Made by a program: the position numbers and the translations under genes
NCBI GenBank assembly: GCA_964652255.1
Contig: CAZZBM010000001.1
Location: 62,001-126,000 of the forward strand
Direction: 5' to 3'
Length of the DNA stretch: 64,000 nt
From: CAZZBM01 sp964652255
Lineage (GTDB): Bacteria; Bdellovibrionota; Bacteriovoracia; Bacteriovoracales; CAZZBM01
Notes under the pieces: generated by a model
Database searches by the model: none
Seen by the model: the letters and a program-made list of their open reading frames with translations, nothing else
What the model was told of the DNA's origin: nothing
In this document: piece after piece, positions 15,495-24,268 of the stretch
Position numbering within the stretch: the stretch's first letter is position 1
Layout of the letters: every line of letters begins with the position of its first letter

Positions 15495-18400
15495 TTGTAG
15501 AAACCTCCATTAAAAAACCTATTTTTGTTACTTGTATTTTTCTCTTATTTATTGTTTTAGGATTGTTTTCTTTAGTGAAAATTCCAGTGAATCTTTTTCC
15601 CGATATAGAATTTCCTTTTGTCACAGTGATTACTCCTTATCCAGGTGCTGGTCCAAAAGACACAGAAACAATTTCTAAGCTACTTGAAGATAATTTAAAT
15701 AACTTAGAAGGATTAAAAAAAATTTACTCCGTGAGTGAAAATAATTTTTCAAGGGTGACCTTACAATTTAATCTTTCTATGAATATTAAAATTGCTGAAC
15801 AAGAAGTTCGTCAAAAAGTTTTTAATATTATCAGGAGATTACCTAAAAATGCTACTAACCCTGTTATTTACGCTATTAATCCAGCTGATCAACCTATTCT
15901 TTATTTAAGTTTAAAAGCAAAAGTTGAAGATAAAACTATTTTAAATGATCTAGCTAAAGATATTATTCCTTATTTTGAAAGATTGGAAGGAGTAGGCGAA
16001 GTAGGTGTCTATTCTAACTACACTAAAGAATATCTTATTTCTCTTGATGAAAAAAAATTAAAAAAAAGAAACATTACTGCTTTAACCATTTATCAAAAAT
16101 TACAAAATCTTGGAATGAACTATCCTCTTGGAGATATTACTTTAAATAATATAACTAAAAAGATAAGAGCTGTTGGTGAAATTAATAATATTAATGATAT
16201 TAAAAATTTTTTAATTAGTTTTTTTGGAAACGAAAAAGCTTTTTATATCAAAGATATCTCTCATGTTCATGAATATATAAAAAAAAGTAAAAGACTTTCC
16301 CTGCTTAATAAAGAAGAAGCTAATTTTTTAGCTATAAAAAAAAGACCAGGAGCTAATACCTTAGAAGTAGTTAATCAAGTAGAAAAAAATATTAAAGTTA
16401 TTAATGAAAAATTTAAAGATCGTTACAAAGATTTTTCTCTTTCTATTACAAGAAATGCCTCAAAAGGAATTAAACTTAATGTTGAAGATGTTTATGAAAC
16501 AATTATTATAGGAATTTTTCTCACTATTTTTGTTGTTTATTTTTTTTTAAGAAATATCAAATCTACTTTTATTACAGCACTAGCTCTTCCAAATTCTCTC
16601 TTAGGCTCTTTTATTCTCATGTATGCCTTTGGCTTTAGCATTAATGTCACCACTCTTCTGGCTTTAAGTTTAGCCGTAGGTCTCTTAATTGATGATGCCA
16701 TTATTGTGAGAGAAAGTATTTTTCATTACATGGAAAAAGGATTTTCTCCATTAGAAGCTTCCTTAAAAGGAACAAAAGAAGTTTTACTAGCTGTTTTTGC
16801 TACTACCATTGTCATCATTGCTGTTTTTGCTCCTGTAGCTTTTTTACAAGGAATCGTAGGGCAATTTTTCAAAGAATTTGGTTTAACTATTTGTTTTGCC
16901 ATGATTATTAGCTTTATTGATGCTATTACCATGGCTCCTATGCTTTCAACCTACTTAGGAACTTCTAAAATTAAAACTCAAGAAAAACCTAGAAAACTTA
17001 CAGTTTTATTAGAAAAACTCACAGATCTAAATTTAAAAAAACCTTATATTTCTATTTTATTAAGCTTATTTGTTTTTGTTTTCAGTTTGTTTCCAGCAGG
17101 GTTTATTTTTAAAGATACTTTTCCTAAAATGAAAAGAATAGCAAAAACTTTTTTACCCACTCAGGATATTGGAGAATTTTCTTTAGTTTTTGAAATAGAA
17201 AAAGGCTCTTCTTTGGAACAAACTCGTGATTTTTACTATAAAATTCATGACATCCTCTCTACTTATCCTGAGTTTGATCAGACCATTGGAAGTATTGGAT
17301 CTGAAGCATTCCCCCACAAAGGCAATGCTTTTGTTCTCTTGAAAAATAAAAGATCAAGAAAAACACAAGAAATTAAGGATCTTCTTAGAAAAGATTTTTC
17401 TAATTTTAGAGAAAAAATTTACATTCTTGATCTTTCTGGTGTGACAGGTGGCAGCGAGTCTCCCTTTAATCTTTTTTTCATTGGAAATGATTTAAATGAA
17501 GTTAAAGATTATACTCTAAAAGTAGAAGAAGAAATCAAAAATAAACTTTCTCAAGACCTAGAAGACATTAGACATAATTATGAAGAAGGAAGTCCAGAAT
17601 TAGTTCTTGAGCTAAAAGAAAAAGAAGCAGCTTATCTTGGAGTAAATATCCACAGCTTGGGACAAGAATTACAACTTCATGAAGAAGGTCTTATTGTAGG
17701 AGCTCTTCAAGAAGGAAATTACAATTATGATATTAGATTAAGAACAAAAGAAGAAACAAGTAATCCTATTCTTTATTTTGACAAAAAATTTATTGCTAAT
17801 GTTAATTTCAGACCAGTTCCACTTGTATCTGTAGCTAAAATCAAAGAAGAAGCTTCTTTGACTGCTATTAATAGATTTAACAAACAAAGATATCTTGCTA
17901 TTAACGCTAATATTAATCCTAAAGGTGAAGGCTTAACTGCTGCAGTAGAAAAAGTAACAAAAATTTTAAAAGATATGAATCTTCCCAAAAGTCTTTCCTA
18001 TGAATTTATTGGTCAAGCTGAAGATTTGGCTGATTTACAAAAAAGCGTTATGTTGGCAACTTTACTAAGTATTATTTTAATTTTTCTTATCATTAGTTCT
18101 CTTTATGATTCTTTTTTAGTATCTTTTGTTATTCTTCTTATTATCCCTCTTGCTATTTGCGGAGCCTTCTTTGGACTGTATTTTACTTCAGAATCTTTAA
18201 ATCTTTTTTCTATGATTGGTTGTATTTTTCTTATAGGAATGGCTGCAAAAAACTCTATTTTACTTGTGGATGCTGCTCATGAACGACAGTCTTTAGAATT
18301 AAAAACAGCCATCAAGGAAGCTGTCTTAAGAAGAGTAAGGCCTATCATGATGACCTCCCTTACTCTTGTTGCTGGAATGATTCCTATCGCCATAGGACTT

Positions 18401-18559
18401 AATGAAGCAAGTAAACAAAGAACTAGTTTAGGGATTGCTATTATTGGAGGTATCATTACCTCAACCCTACTCTCTCTCTTTGTAATTCCTTCTTCTTACT
18501 ACTATATTGAAAAATTTAGAAGATGGACTCTTTTACGTGTAGATAAAATCTTCAATTAG
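15491..18559 (+). CDS. RND family efflux transporter (AcrB/HAE1-like inner-membrane pump)
   Basis: 1022 residues, full length for the family. The start (IKKPIFVTCIFLLFIVLG.. PVNLFPDIEFP) is classic AcrB-type. TM4 carries the proton-relay Asp pair (AVGLLIDDAIIVRES) and TM10 the conserved Lys (GMAAKNSILLVDAA); two large periplasmic loops lie between TM1-TM2 and TM7-TM8. It exports hydrophobic compounds using proton influx, working with the TolC-like protein encoded just upstream. No periplasmic adaptor (MFP) gene lies on either side, so the adaptor must be elsewhere or the partner is unusual. Its 3' end overlaps the convergent von Willebrand gene by 8 bases. Confidence 0.94.
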   Translation: MIVETSIKKPIFVTCIFLLFIVLGLFSLVKIPVNLFPDIEFPFVTVITPYPGAGPKDTETISKLLEDNLNNLEGLKKIYSVSENNFSRVTLQFNLSMNIKIAEQEVRQKVFNIIRRLPKNATNPVIYAINPADQPILYLSLKAKVEDKTILNDLAKDIIPYFERLEGVGEVGVYSNYTKEYLISLDEKKLKKRNITALTIYQKLQNLGMNYPLGDITLNNITKKIRAVGEINNINDIKNFLISFFGNEKAFYIKDISHVHEYIKKSKRLSLLNKEEANFLAIKKRPGANTLEVVNQVEKNIKVINEKFKDRYKDFSLSITRNASKGIKLNVEDVYETIIIGIFLTIFVVYFFLRNIKSTFITALALPNSLLGSFILMYAFGFSINVTTLLALSLAVGLLIDDAIIVRESIFHYMEKGFSPLEASLKGTKEVLLAVFATTIVIIAVFAPVAFLQGIVGQFFKEFGLTICFAMIISFIDAITMAPMLSTYLGTSKIKTQEKPRKLTVLLEKLTDLNLKKPYISILLSLFVFVFSLFPAGFIFKDTFPKMKRIAKTFLPTQDIGEFSLVFEIEKGSSLEQTRDFYYKIHDILSTYPEFDQTIGSIGSEAFPHKGNAFVLLKNKRSRKTQEIKDLLRKDFSNFREKIYILDLSGVTGGSESPFNLFFIGNDLNEVKDYTLKVEEEIKNKLSQDLEDIRHNYEEGSPELVLELKEKEAAYLGVNIHSLGQELQLHEEGLIVGALQEGNYNYDIRLRTKEETSNPILYFDKKFIANVNFRPVPLVSVAKIKEEASLTAINRFNKQRYLAINANINPKGEGLTAAVEKVTKILKDMNLPKSLSYEFIGQAEDLADLQKSVMLATLLSIILIFLIISSLYDSFLVSFVILLIIPLAICGAFFGLYFTSESLNLFSMIGCIFLIGMAAKNSILLVDAAHERQSLELKTAIKEAVLRRVRPIMMTSLTLVAGMIPIAIGLNEASKQRTSLGIAIIGGIITSTLLSLFVIPSSYYYIEKFRRWTLLRVDKIFN

Positions 18560-19754
18560 GATCATATCCTTCATAGGTAATAGTTACTTTTTTATTTTTA
18601 CAGCTGTTACTATTACTACATTTAACACTATTAGTAGAAGGATTATAAGTAAATTGAATAAAAGGGATATTATCTACTGTCATTGTTATTGTCTTTGAAT
18701 CCTTTGGAATTTTTGATAAAACAAAATTGTTATTAAAAATATCATTAATTTTATTCGCAACAATCTCTAAAGCCTCTTTCAACTTATTTTTGTTAAGTGT
18801 CCCAGAATTATTTGGAGGCAAGTTGTAGGCACTAGTATCCAAACCATCGACACTTCCCCCTGGAAACATTCCTGTATCCTGAGTAATTTTCTTATAAAAA
18901 TCATTGGAATCTTGATTATATTGAACTAAGCCAACATGAGAACCAAAGTAACCTAATTGAGCTACTATATAATCTCTAAACATTAAAATATCATTATAAA
19001 AGCTTGTTGCAAAAACATTTCCTGTAGCTGGAGATGGATTGTTTGAATCACCAGATCTAAAATCTCCAAAATAATTTTCAAAACTTCCAGAACCTTGTTC
19101 ACTTTCATATCTATTTTTAGATTTTATATAATTTTCTTGTTCACCAGGCTTTCCTAAGTAGGTTCGACCTTCTGCGTTTAACTTAACAACTTCATCAGTT
19201 AAATGAATAGCTAAAAGATAACCTTTTTTAATTTTTTCTCTAATATCAGAGTTATTTTTTAAAAAAACATTTAAAGCAGCTGGTGTTGATTCAAAAAAAC
19301 CACATTTAAAACTCGTTATTTTGTTTTTTAAAGAATTTACTTCATTTTGAATGTTAGTATGTTTTGAAAATGAATGTATTAAGCTGCCAACAGATTTTTT
19401 ATATAAAGAATCGCTGATTTTATCAGAGCTACAATCTTTTGAGCAACAATCATTAGATTTATTGATATAATAGTTATCTGCAGCATTAACCACATAAAAT
19501 TTAACTTCTTGATTTTTAAAAGGTCCAGAGTCCAAAATGCTTAAAATTTGATTAACAGCATCAAAAAGAGCATGAGCATTATCTTTCATGGAGCCAGAGG
19601 TATCTACAAGAAAAACAACATGAAGATCTCTTGCCTTTGAATTAGTATCAAACGTATCTGTAATTCTATTAACATTAATAGACTTAGAACCAAGTCCCAT
19701 TCCTACATTTTTAGAGCAAGAAGTCATTAAAATTAAAAAGATTAAATTCAACAT
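18552..19754 (-). CDS. Lipoprotein with von Willebrand factor A domain
   Basis: 400 residues. Signal LNLIFLILMTSCSKNVG has a lipobox (MTS-C). A von Willebrand factor A domain begins at about residue 45 with the MIDAS metal site LHVVFLVDTSGSMKDNA (DxSxS present as DTSGS). It continues through Cys-rich inserts (NDCCSKDCSSD) and AIHLTDEVVKL. The last about 70 residues look like a small beta domain (KTITMTVDNIPFIQFTYN). These domains bind proteins or matrix, so an adhesion or assembly role is plausible. The first residues after the lipid Cys match the large surface lipoprotein at 6754, hinting at a shared origin. Confidence 0.8.
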   Translation of the reverse strand: MLNLIFLILMTSCSKNVGMGLGSKSINVNRITDTFDTNSKARDLHVVFLVDTSGSMKDNAHALFDAVNQILSILDSGPFKNQEVKFYVVNAADNYYINKSNDCCSKDCSSDKISDSLYKKSVGSLIHSFSKHTNIQNEVNSLKNKITSFKCGFFESTPAALNVFLKNNSDIREKIKKGYLLAIHLTDEVVKLNAEGRTYLGKPGEQENYIKSKNRYESEQGSGSFENYFGDFRSGDSNNPSPATGNVFATSFYNDILMFRDYIVAQLGYFGSHVGLVQYNQDSNDFYKKITQDTGMFPGGSVDGLDTSAYNLPPNNSGTLNKNKLKEALEIVANKINDIFNNNFVLSKIPKDSKTITMTVDNIPFIQFTYNPSTNSVKCSNSNSCKNKKVTITYEGYDPN

Positions 19755-19805
19755 AGATCTTTTCTCGGATTAAAAAGAATTCTTCTATAAAGAGGAAAAA
19801 ATTTC

Positions 19806-19835
19806 TTGACTGATAATTAAATTTTAGACTAGATA
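19806..19835 (+). promoter_or_regulatory. Promoter for the first small lipoprotein gene
   Basis: TTGACT at 19806-19811, 18 bases, TAGATA at 19830-19835. The ATG is at 19845, about 3 bases after the expected transcription start. There is no Shine-Dalgarno. Confidence 0.5.
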
Positions 19836-19844
19836 AGCCTTCTA

Positions 19845-20492
19845 ATGAGTCTAAAAGTATCTTATTTTATGGTTTTATCTCTTTCTTTTTCTTATTTTTC
19901 TTGCAAAAATATCCCAGAGCAAAGTCATTTTAATTCATCATCAATACAAAAAAATGTTACCCCAGGAAGGGAAGGGATTTCTGAAAAAGAATTTATAGAA
20001 AAATATCCTGATGATGATCCTTGTAATGAATACAAGTTAGTTCAGAGTACTGTTTCTAAATCTTTTGAAGTTTTTCTTATTAATATCAATAGAGAAATTG
20101 GAAAAGGAACTCTTGATTCCACCTATTACAAATATATTCCATCTGAAGAAAGATATTTAATCTCAGTTCAGATAAGCCTAGATGGTGAATTTGAGCTTAT
20201 TAAGCTAACTGATCTAGATATTTCCTTAACAGATAACAAATTTTACTACCCAGAAGGAGAACTTTGTTTGTTTTTGCTAGTAATATCTAATCCCGTAGAA
20301 GATTTTTTCGCGGATAAGACTTTAACAGGAAAAAATTTTATAAAAAGTTTTTCTCTTTTTAAAGGTCCAAAAAGATCAAATTCTTCAAATATTTACCACA
20401 AGAAAAAAGGAAAAGAACAAAAACCAAAAAATACACCAAGTAAAACAAATCCACCCCAAAGAAAACAAAATGGAACAAGAAATTATTATTAA
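19845..20492 (+). CDS. Small lipoprotein of a local lipoprotein family
   Basis: 215 residues. Signal SYFMVLSLSFSYFSCKN has a lipobox-like YFS-C. The middle (RYLISVQISLDGEFELIKLT, then LCLFLLVISNP) resembles a beta-domain found in the following three genes: hydrophobic strand, D-G turn, strand, then a long insert and a final hydrophobic strand. The last about 45 residues are basic and low-complexity (KKKGKEQKPKNTP), a feature not shared with its neighbours. No known family is recognised. It heads a run of same-strand lipoprotein genes, each with its own promoter-like sequence. Function unknown. Confidence 0.6.
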   Translation: MSLKVSYFMVLSLSFSYFSCKNIPEQSHFNSSSIQKNVTPGREGISEKEFIEKYPDDDPCNEYKLVQSTVSKSFEVFLININREIGKGTLDSTYYKYIPSEERYLISVQISLDGEFELIKLTDLDISLTDNKFYYPEGELCLFLLVISNPVEDFFADKTLTGKNFIKSFSLFKGPKRSNSSNIYHKKKGKEQKPKNTPSKTNPPQRKQNGTRNYY

Positions 20493-20505
20493 ATAGAAGC
20501 CAAAC

Positions 20506-20534
20506 TTTACAATTTTATAAATTTTTTTTATTAA
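20506..20534 (+). promoter_or_regulatory. Promoter for the second small lipoprotein gene
   Basis: TTTACA at 20506-20511, 17 bases, TATTAA at 20529-20534. The ATG lies at 20540, at the expected transcription start itself, and there is no Shine-Dalgarno. Confidence 0.5.
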
Positions 20535-20539
20535 AAAAT

Positions 20540-21154
20540 ATGAAAAAAATAATATTAATAATGATCACGTTAGGGAGCATGCTCTTTAGTAGCTGTTTAT
20601 CTACTTTACAAAACATATCCATAAGCGATCCTTTTGTAACAGGCAACCAACAACCCAAAAGTTTTATCGTACAAGTTGCTCATTCCATGGTTAAAGCTTG
20701 GGACGAATATAAATACCCCATAAAAGAAAGTTCTAATAATGGGATTGATCCTTTTCATCATATTATTTCTAATTTTTTCTTTAGCTCTGACCATTTAAAA
20801 AACATTGAAAACTTTCAACGTTATACTATCTTTGACGAAGATAAACTTTTTTTTTATATTTTTTTTAGTTTAGTAGAAGAAGAAACTATAGATGGCACTT
20901 TCCATACCGTGAATATTAATGAACCTAGCGAGTTTTTTCTTAACTTAAATAATTTTCATATTCTTGGTATGGTTTCTTATAACGAAAATGGTACGTTAGA
21001 AAATTTTCCTTCTCAGTATCAAGTAGGTCTTGATTCAGGGACAACATTTGTCATACTAGCCCCTGGAAATTTATCTTACTCAGATTTTCAACAAGCAGTA
21101 AAAGAAAATCCTTTCACTCCAAAATATTATTTATTTCAACATTACAAAAAATAA
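20540..21154 (+). CDS. Small lipoprotein of a local lipoprotein family
   Basis: 204 residues. Signal KKIILIMITLGSMLFSSC gives a lipobox FSS-C. The mature part holds the recurring pattern of this cluster (LFFYIFFSLVEEETIDGTF, then FFLNLNNFHILGM) and a final strand before the end (TTFVILAPGNLSYSDFQQ), which matches FIIATDLHLAHFGKA in the pseudogene downstream. No known domain is recognised. It is predicted to be lipid-anchored and beta-rich. Function unknown. Confidence 0.6.
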   Translation: MKKIILIMITLGSMLFSSCLSTLQNISISDPFVTGNQQPKSFIVQVAHSMVKAWDEYKYPIKESSNNGIDPFHHIISNFFFSSDHLKNIENFQRYTIFDEDKLFFYIFFSLVEEETIDGTFHTVNINEPSEFFLNLNNFHILGMVSYNENGTLENFPSQYQVGLDSGTTFVILAPGNLSYSDFQQAVKENPFTPKYYLFQHYKK

Positions 21155-21200
21155 TTTATTTTTTGTATCTAAAACTTAAATTCAATGAAATTAAAAAAAA

Positions 21201-21230
21201 TTGACGAATATTCCCTTAATCAGATATTAA
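21201..21230 (+). promoter_or_regulatory. Promoter for the third small lipoprotein gene
   Basis: TTGACG at 21201-21206 with a -10 at GATATT (21223-21228, 16-base spacer) or TATTAA (21225-21230, 18-base spacer). The ATG at 21238 lies at or just after the predicted start site. Confidence 0.48.
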
Positions 21231-21237
21231 TATTTTT

Positions 21238-21624
21238 ATGAAAAAACTAATATCTTTTTTAATAACAATCTCATTACTTTTCTTTTCTTGTGAAAGAATA
21301 ATTAAAACAGAAAGTCCCAACTATATAGCAGATATTACTATCAATTTTCAAAAACAAAAATATGATTACCTTAAAAAAAACATTATACCAAAAATTTTAA
21401 ATAAAGAAATTACATCTGATTATTACCTTTATTTTAATCAAGAAATAACTCCTGAAGGTATTCTAAAAGAAATTTCTAAGTATATTGTAATCTATAAAAA
21501 AGATGTCGATGGCACTATCACAATTATTGAATCAAACAATGCATTTAAAATGCCATTAAATAAAGAAAATTTGACAATTATTGAAACTGATAGCTCAAAT
21601 TTTTTTTTTTATGAATCTCAATAA
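21238..21624 (+). CDS. Short lipoprotein of a local lipoprotein family
   Basis: 128 residues. Signal KKLISFLITISLLFFSCERI gives lipobox FFS-C. After a short helical part comes the cluster's repeat: ISKYIVIYKKDVDGTITIIE, then NLTIIETDSSNFFFYES at the very C-terminus, which corresponds to the strand where the longer members continue. It could be a natural short form or a gene shortened by an earlier stop; its frame is otherwise intact. Function unknown. Confidence 0.55.
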   Translation: MKKLISFLITISLLFFSCERIIKTESPNYIADITINFQKQKYDYLKKNIIPKILNKEITSDYYLYFNQEITPEGILKEISKYIVIYKKDVDGTITIIESNNAFKMPLNKENLTIIETDSSNFFFYESQ

Positions 21625-21651
21625 TAAAAATTATAAATTTAAATTTTATAA

Positions 21652-22626
21652 ATTATTCTATTCATTGTTATAAGCCTAGACAAATCTAAAGAGTTTAAAC
21701 CTGTCTTATCTTCACCAACAACTGATTCTACTTTTAATGATATCACGATAATTCCAATAGAAAAAATGATTCAAGAAAAACTAAATGATAATTCTGATAC
21801 TTCTTATCCTTTTTTTACAGCGGTACATCCTATTTTTCTTAATAAGACAGGTGTTTTTCTTGAATCATATTTTGATAACATTACTCTTCTTTTATTAAGA
21901 AGAGATCTTTCTGAATCATTCTATCATTTTTCAGCAGATTTTAATCGCATTATTATTTACATAAAAGTAGATCCTAATGGTGGAATTTATCTAGCTCCAA
22001 TAAATGATCAAATAGTAAATTTTTCATCAAATCTTGAATATTTTACTTCTGACAGACCTAATCATTTTTTGGTAGCTACTGATAACATTGATAAACTTAT
22101 CACTAACATAAATAAAAAATTAACAGAGTTAACAATTTACCCTTTGCAAAATATAGAGCCTACTTATTATGATGATTATCATTCTTCATCTTTTTATACA
22201 ACGTCAACTTCTCAAATCGAAAAACCCTTAACTAGAACAGTTCTTGCATCAATGGAAGAAGGTAAACTACCAATTGACCTAAAAATTACACTAAACAATA
22301 TTTTTAAATTATTTCTTGTTAATAATTTTTTTAATTTAAATGTAACAAACAACTTAAATTTAAAAGATTTTATTGCTTATCACCCTGATCTAAATAAATA
22401 ATTACTGTATTTAGATCAGGGTGAAAAAAGTCTTTTTACCTTAAAAAAACTTCCAGATAACATCTTAGAATTTCCTTCATCACTTCATTATTTTAAGATT
22501 AAAGGAACCCCAAGCTATTTCATTATTGCAACAGATCTTCACTTAGCTCACTTTGGAAAAGCTTTATCTTCATATGAAGAATATGAAAAAATCAGTTCGA
22601 ATAATATTTCTATTTTAAAAAAATAA
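21652..22626 (+). pseudogene. Two-repeat member of the small lipoprotein family, broken by a stop and lacking a start
   Basis: An open frame runs from 21652 to a TAA at 22399-22401, then continues in the same frame (LLYLDQGEKSLFTLKKLPDN) to a second stop at 22624-22626. Two copies of the family domain are visible: IIIYIKVDPNGGIYLAP with FLVATDNIDKL, and, across the stop, LLYLDQGEKSLFTL with FIIATDLHLAHFG. The domain therefore spans the TAA, indicating a nonsense change. The 5' end is also damaged: coding-like sequence extends to 21652 with no start or signal peptide, and an ATG exists only at 21766. A remnant N-terminus in another frame may begin at about 21610. Confidence 0.7.
22381..22423. 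repeat. Perfect 16-bp inverted repeat around the premature stop
   Basis: CACCCTGATCTAAATA at 22381-22396 and TATTTAGATCAGGGTG at 22408-22423 are exact inverted arms with an 11-base loop that contains most of the premature TAA. Neither strand has a U-run directly after the hairpin, so it does not look like a standard terminator. Both arms fall inside the family coding sequence. Confidence 0.75.
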
Positions 22627-22638
22627 TCCTTTCAAGCA

Positions 22639-22944
22639 TTATTTTTTCAATTTTATAAAGATCTTTAAGAGAAAAAATAAGGAAATTCCCATAATTAAAA
22701 AATCAAGAACAGCTTGTAAGAATAGACCGTAGCTAATTTTAACTAAAATATTTCCATTGAAATCAACAAAATTAAAAGCAAGATTTTTAACATCAATTTT
22801 TCCCAAAAGAAGACCTAAAACTGGCATTAAAATATCAGTCACAAGAGAATTTACAATTTTAGTAAAAGCAGTTCCAATAATTAAACCAATGGCTAAATCT
22901 AAAACATTACCTTTCATTAAAAAATTTTTAAGATCTTGAATCAT
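22639..22944 (-). CDS. mscL: Large-conductance mechanosensitive channel
   Basis: 101 residues. The N-terminal helix and TM1 are conserved (LKNFLMKGNVLDLAIGLIIG, then ILMPVLGLLLGKID), followed by a short periplasmic loop (FNGNILVKISYG) and TM2 (ALDFLIMG-like LFLQAVLDFLIMGISLF). MscL opens under membrane tension to release solutes in hypo-osmotic shock. It stops soon after TM2 with a few lysines, so the C-terminal cytoplasmic helix bundle of the usual about 136-residue protein is missing; that part is dispensable for gating in E. coli. It overlaps the MATE gene by 4 bases and is the last gene of the long leftward block. Confidence 0.93.
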   Translation of the reverse strand: MIQDLKNFLMKGNVLDLAIGLIIGTAFTKIVNSLVTDILMPVLGLLLGKIDVKNLAFNFVDFNGNILVKISYGLFLQAVLDFLIMGISLFFLLKIFIKLKK

Positions 22945-24266
22945 ACCATCTCCTCTATTTTTGTTATCCTTTTTAAAACTATTTTACTGACTGTATAAGC
23001 AATTAATCCAAAAATCAAATGAGAGATACTTAAACTTATAAAAATTCCTTCAAGACCATAAGCTGATTTTAAAATATAAGAAACCACAATAAAAAATAAA
23101 AATTTAAAAACAAGAATAAAAAGATTATATCTAATCTTACCAAAAACGTTAAAGATAGCTCCTAGGACAAATCTTAAGTTTTCAAAAAAAAGAAAAGGCA
23201 AAACTAATTTAAAATAAAGAGAAGCTTTTTGATGAATTTCTTTCTTATCTGTAAAAAAATTCAAAAATTCTTCTTGAAAAATAAAAACAGTCAAAGCAGG
23301 AATCAAAAACCAAAAAAGTAAAATTAATAAAGTATACCTAAAAGATTGTTCAATTCTTTTTAACTGTTTTTTAATATAATTTTGACCTAAAAAAGCAATA
23401 AAAACAGTAAAAACAGCATTAGAAACCAAGTTAAAAAAAGTTTCTAATCTTAGAATAATAGCATAGGCAGCTACAGCAACACGCCCATAATCATTAAGAT
23501 ATCTTGTCACCACTGCTGCAATTAAAGGAATAATAATATTAGATGCAAAAGTAATGCTCGCTAATTTAAAAAATTCTTTTAAAACACTTTTTTTAAGATA
23601 AACCTTGTTAGGAGTAAGCAAAATTTTTCTTTTTAATAATCTAGTTAAAAAATAACTTGTTGCTATAACTCTTCCAGCTACTATAGAAAGAATGACTCCA
23701 AAAAATCCAAAAGCAGGGGTATGTTTCGTACCGAAAATAAAAACAGGGGTAAGAGTAAAAGTTACTATCCCATATAAAGTCATGTTCACACTAACATAAT
23801 GAACAAGACCAAGAGCTCTAAAAATTCCTGAAATTGTTTGACCTATAAAAAGAAGAAAAAGGGTTAAAAAATTTAAAGCTACATACTCAGTAACTAAGTG
23901 ATAAATTTTTTCATTTTTAATTGCCATAAAATCAACAAGAAAATTAGTAGAAAAATAGCCAAAAAGGGATAAGATAATACCTAGAATTAAATTTACATAA
24001 ATAAAAGTAGAAATGGTATTTTTTAACTCAGATTCATCTTCCTTAGAAATTAAGGTTGTAATAGCAACAGAAAAACTAGCTCCTAACTGGGTAGACACTA
24101 AAGCCATGGAAGTTACAATACCCAGAGCTGCAATCTCTTCTAATCCGATTTTAGAAACAAAAAAAACTTCTACAAGAGCTTGTAGAAAAAGAATAAGGTA
24201 TCCCCAAAAATTAAGAGCGGAAAGTTTTAAGATCGTTCTAAAAATTGATCCTGTAAGAAGTGCCAC
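22941..24266 (-). CDS. MATE family multidrug/metabolite exporter
   Basis: 441 residues with about 12 membrane helices in two homologous halves. The first half opens with LSALNFWGYLILFLQALVEVFFVSKIGLEEIAALGIV, the usual MATE TM1-TM2 pattern (aD..fvg..g...laa); the two halves are joined near LLKRKILLTPNKVYLKKSVLKEFFKLA. It would export organic cations or drugs using Na+ or H+. It lies 2 bases downstream of rplS and overlaps mscL, so it is likely transcribed with them. Substrate unknown. Confidence 0.88.
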   Translation of the reverse strand: MALLTGSIFRTILKLSALNFWGYLILFLQALVEVFFVSKIGLEEIAALGIVTSMALVSTQLGASFSVAITTLISKEDESELKNTISTFIYVNLILGIILSLFGYFSTNFLVDFMAIKNEKIYHLVTEYVALNFLTLFLLFIGQTISGIFRALGLVHYVSVNMTLYGIVTFTLTPVFIFGTKHTPAFGFFGVILSIVAGRVIATSYFLTRLLKRKILLTPNKVYLKKSVLKEFFKLASITFASNIIIPLIAAVVTRYLNDYGRVAVAAYAIILRLETFFNLVSNAVFTVFIAFLGQNYIKKQLKRIEQSFRYTLLILLFWFLIPALTVFIFQEEFLNFFTDKKEIHQKASLYFKLVLPFLFFENLRFVLGAIFNVFGKIRYNLFILVFKFLFFIVVSYILKSAYGLEGIFISLSISHLIFGLIAYTVSKIVLKRITKIEEMV

Positions 24267-24268
24267 CG

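Noticed and set aside
15328..15624. 98-residue frame opposite tolC and the RND gene
   Set aside because: It is the antisense shadow of two well-supported overlapping genes.
22399..22401. UAA reassigned or read through
   Set aside because: Every intact gene checked uses TAA as a normal stop and the same locus has lost its start, so a nonsense mutation is simpler.
22381..22423. Inverted repeat as an ordinary terminator
   Set aside because: No U-run follows on either strand, and the arms lie inside conserved coding sequence.
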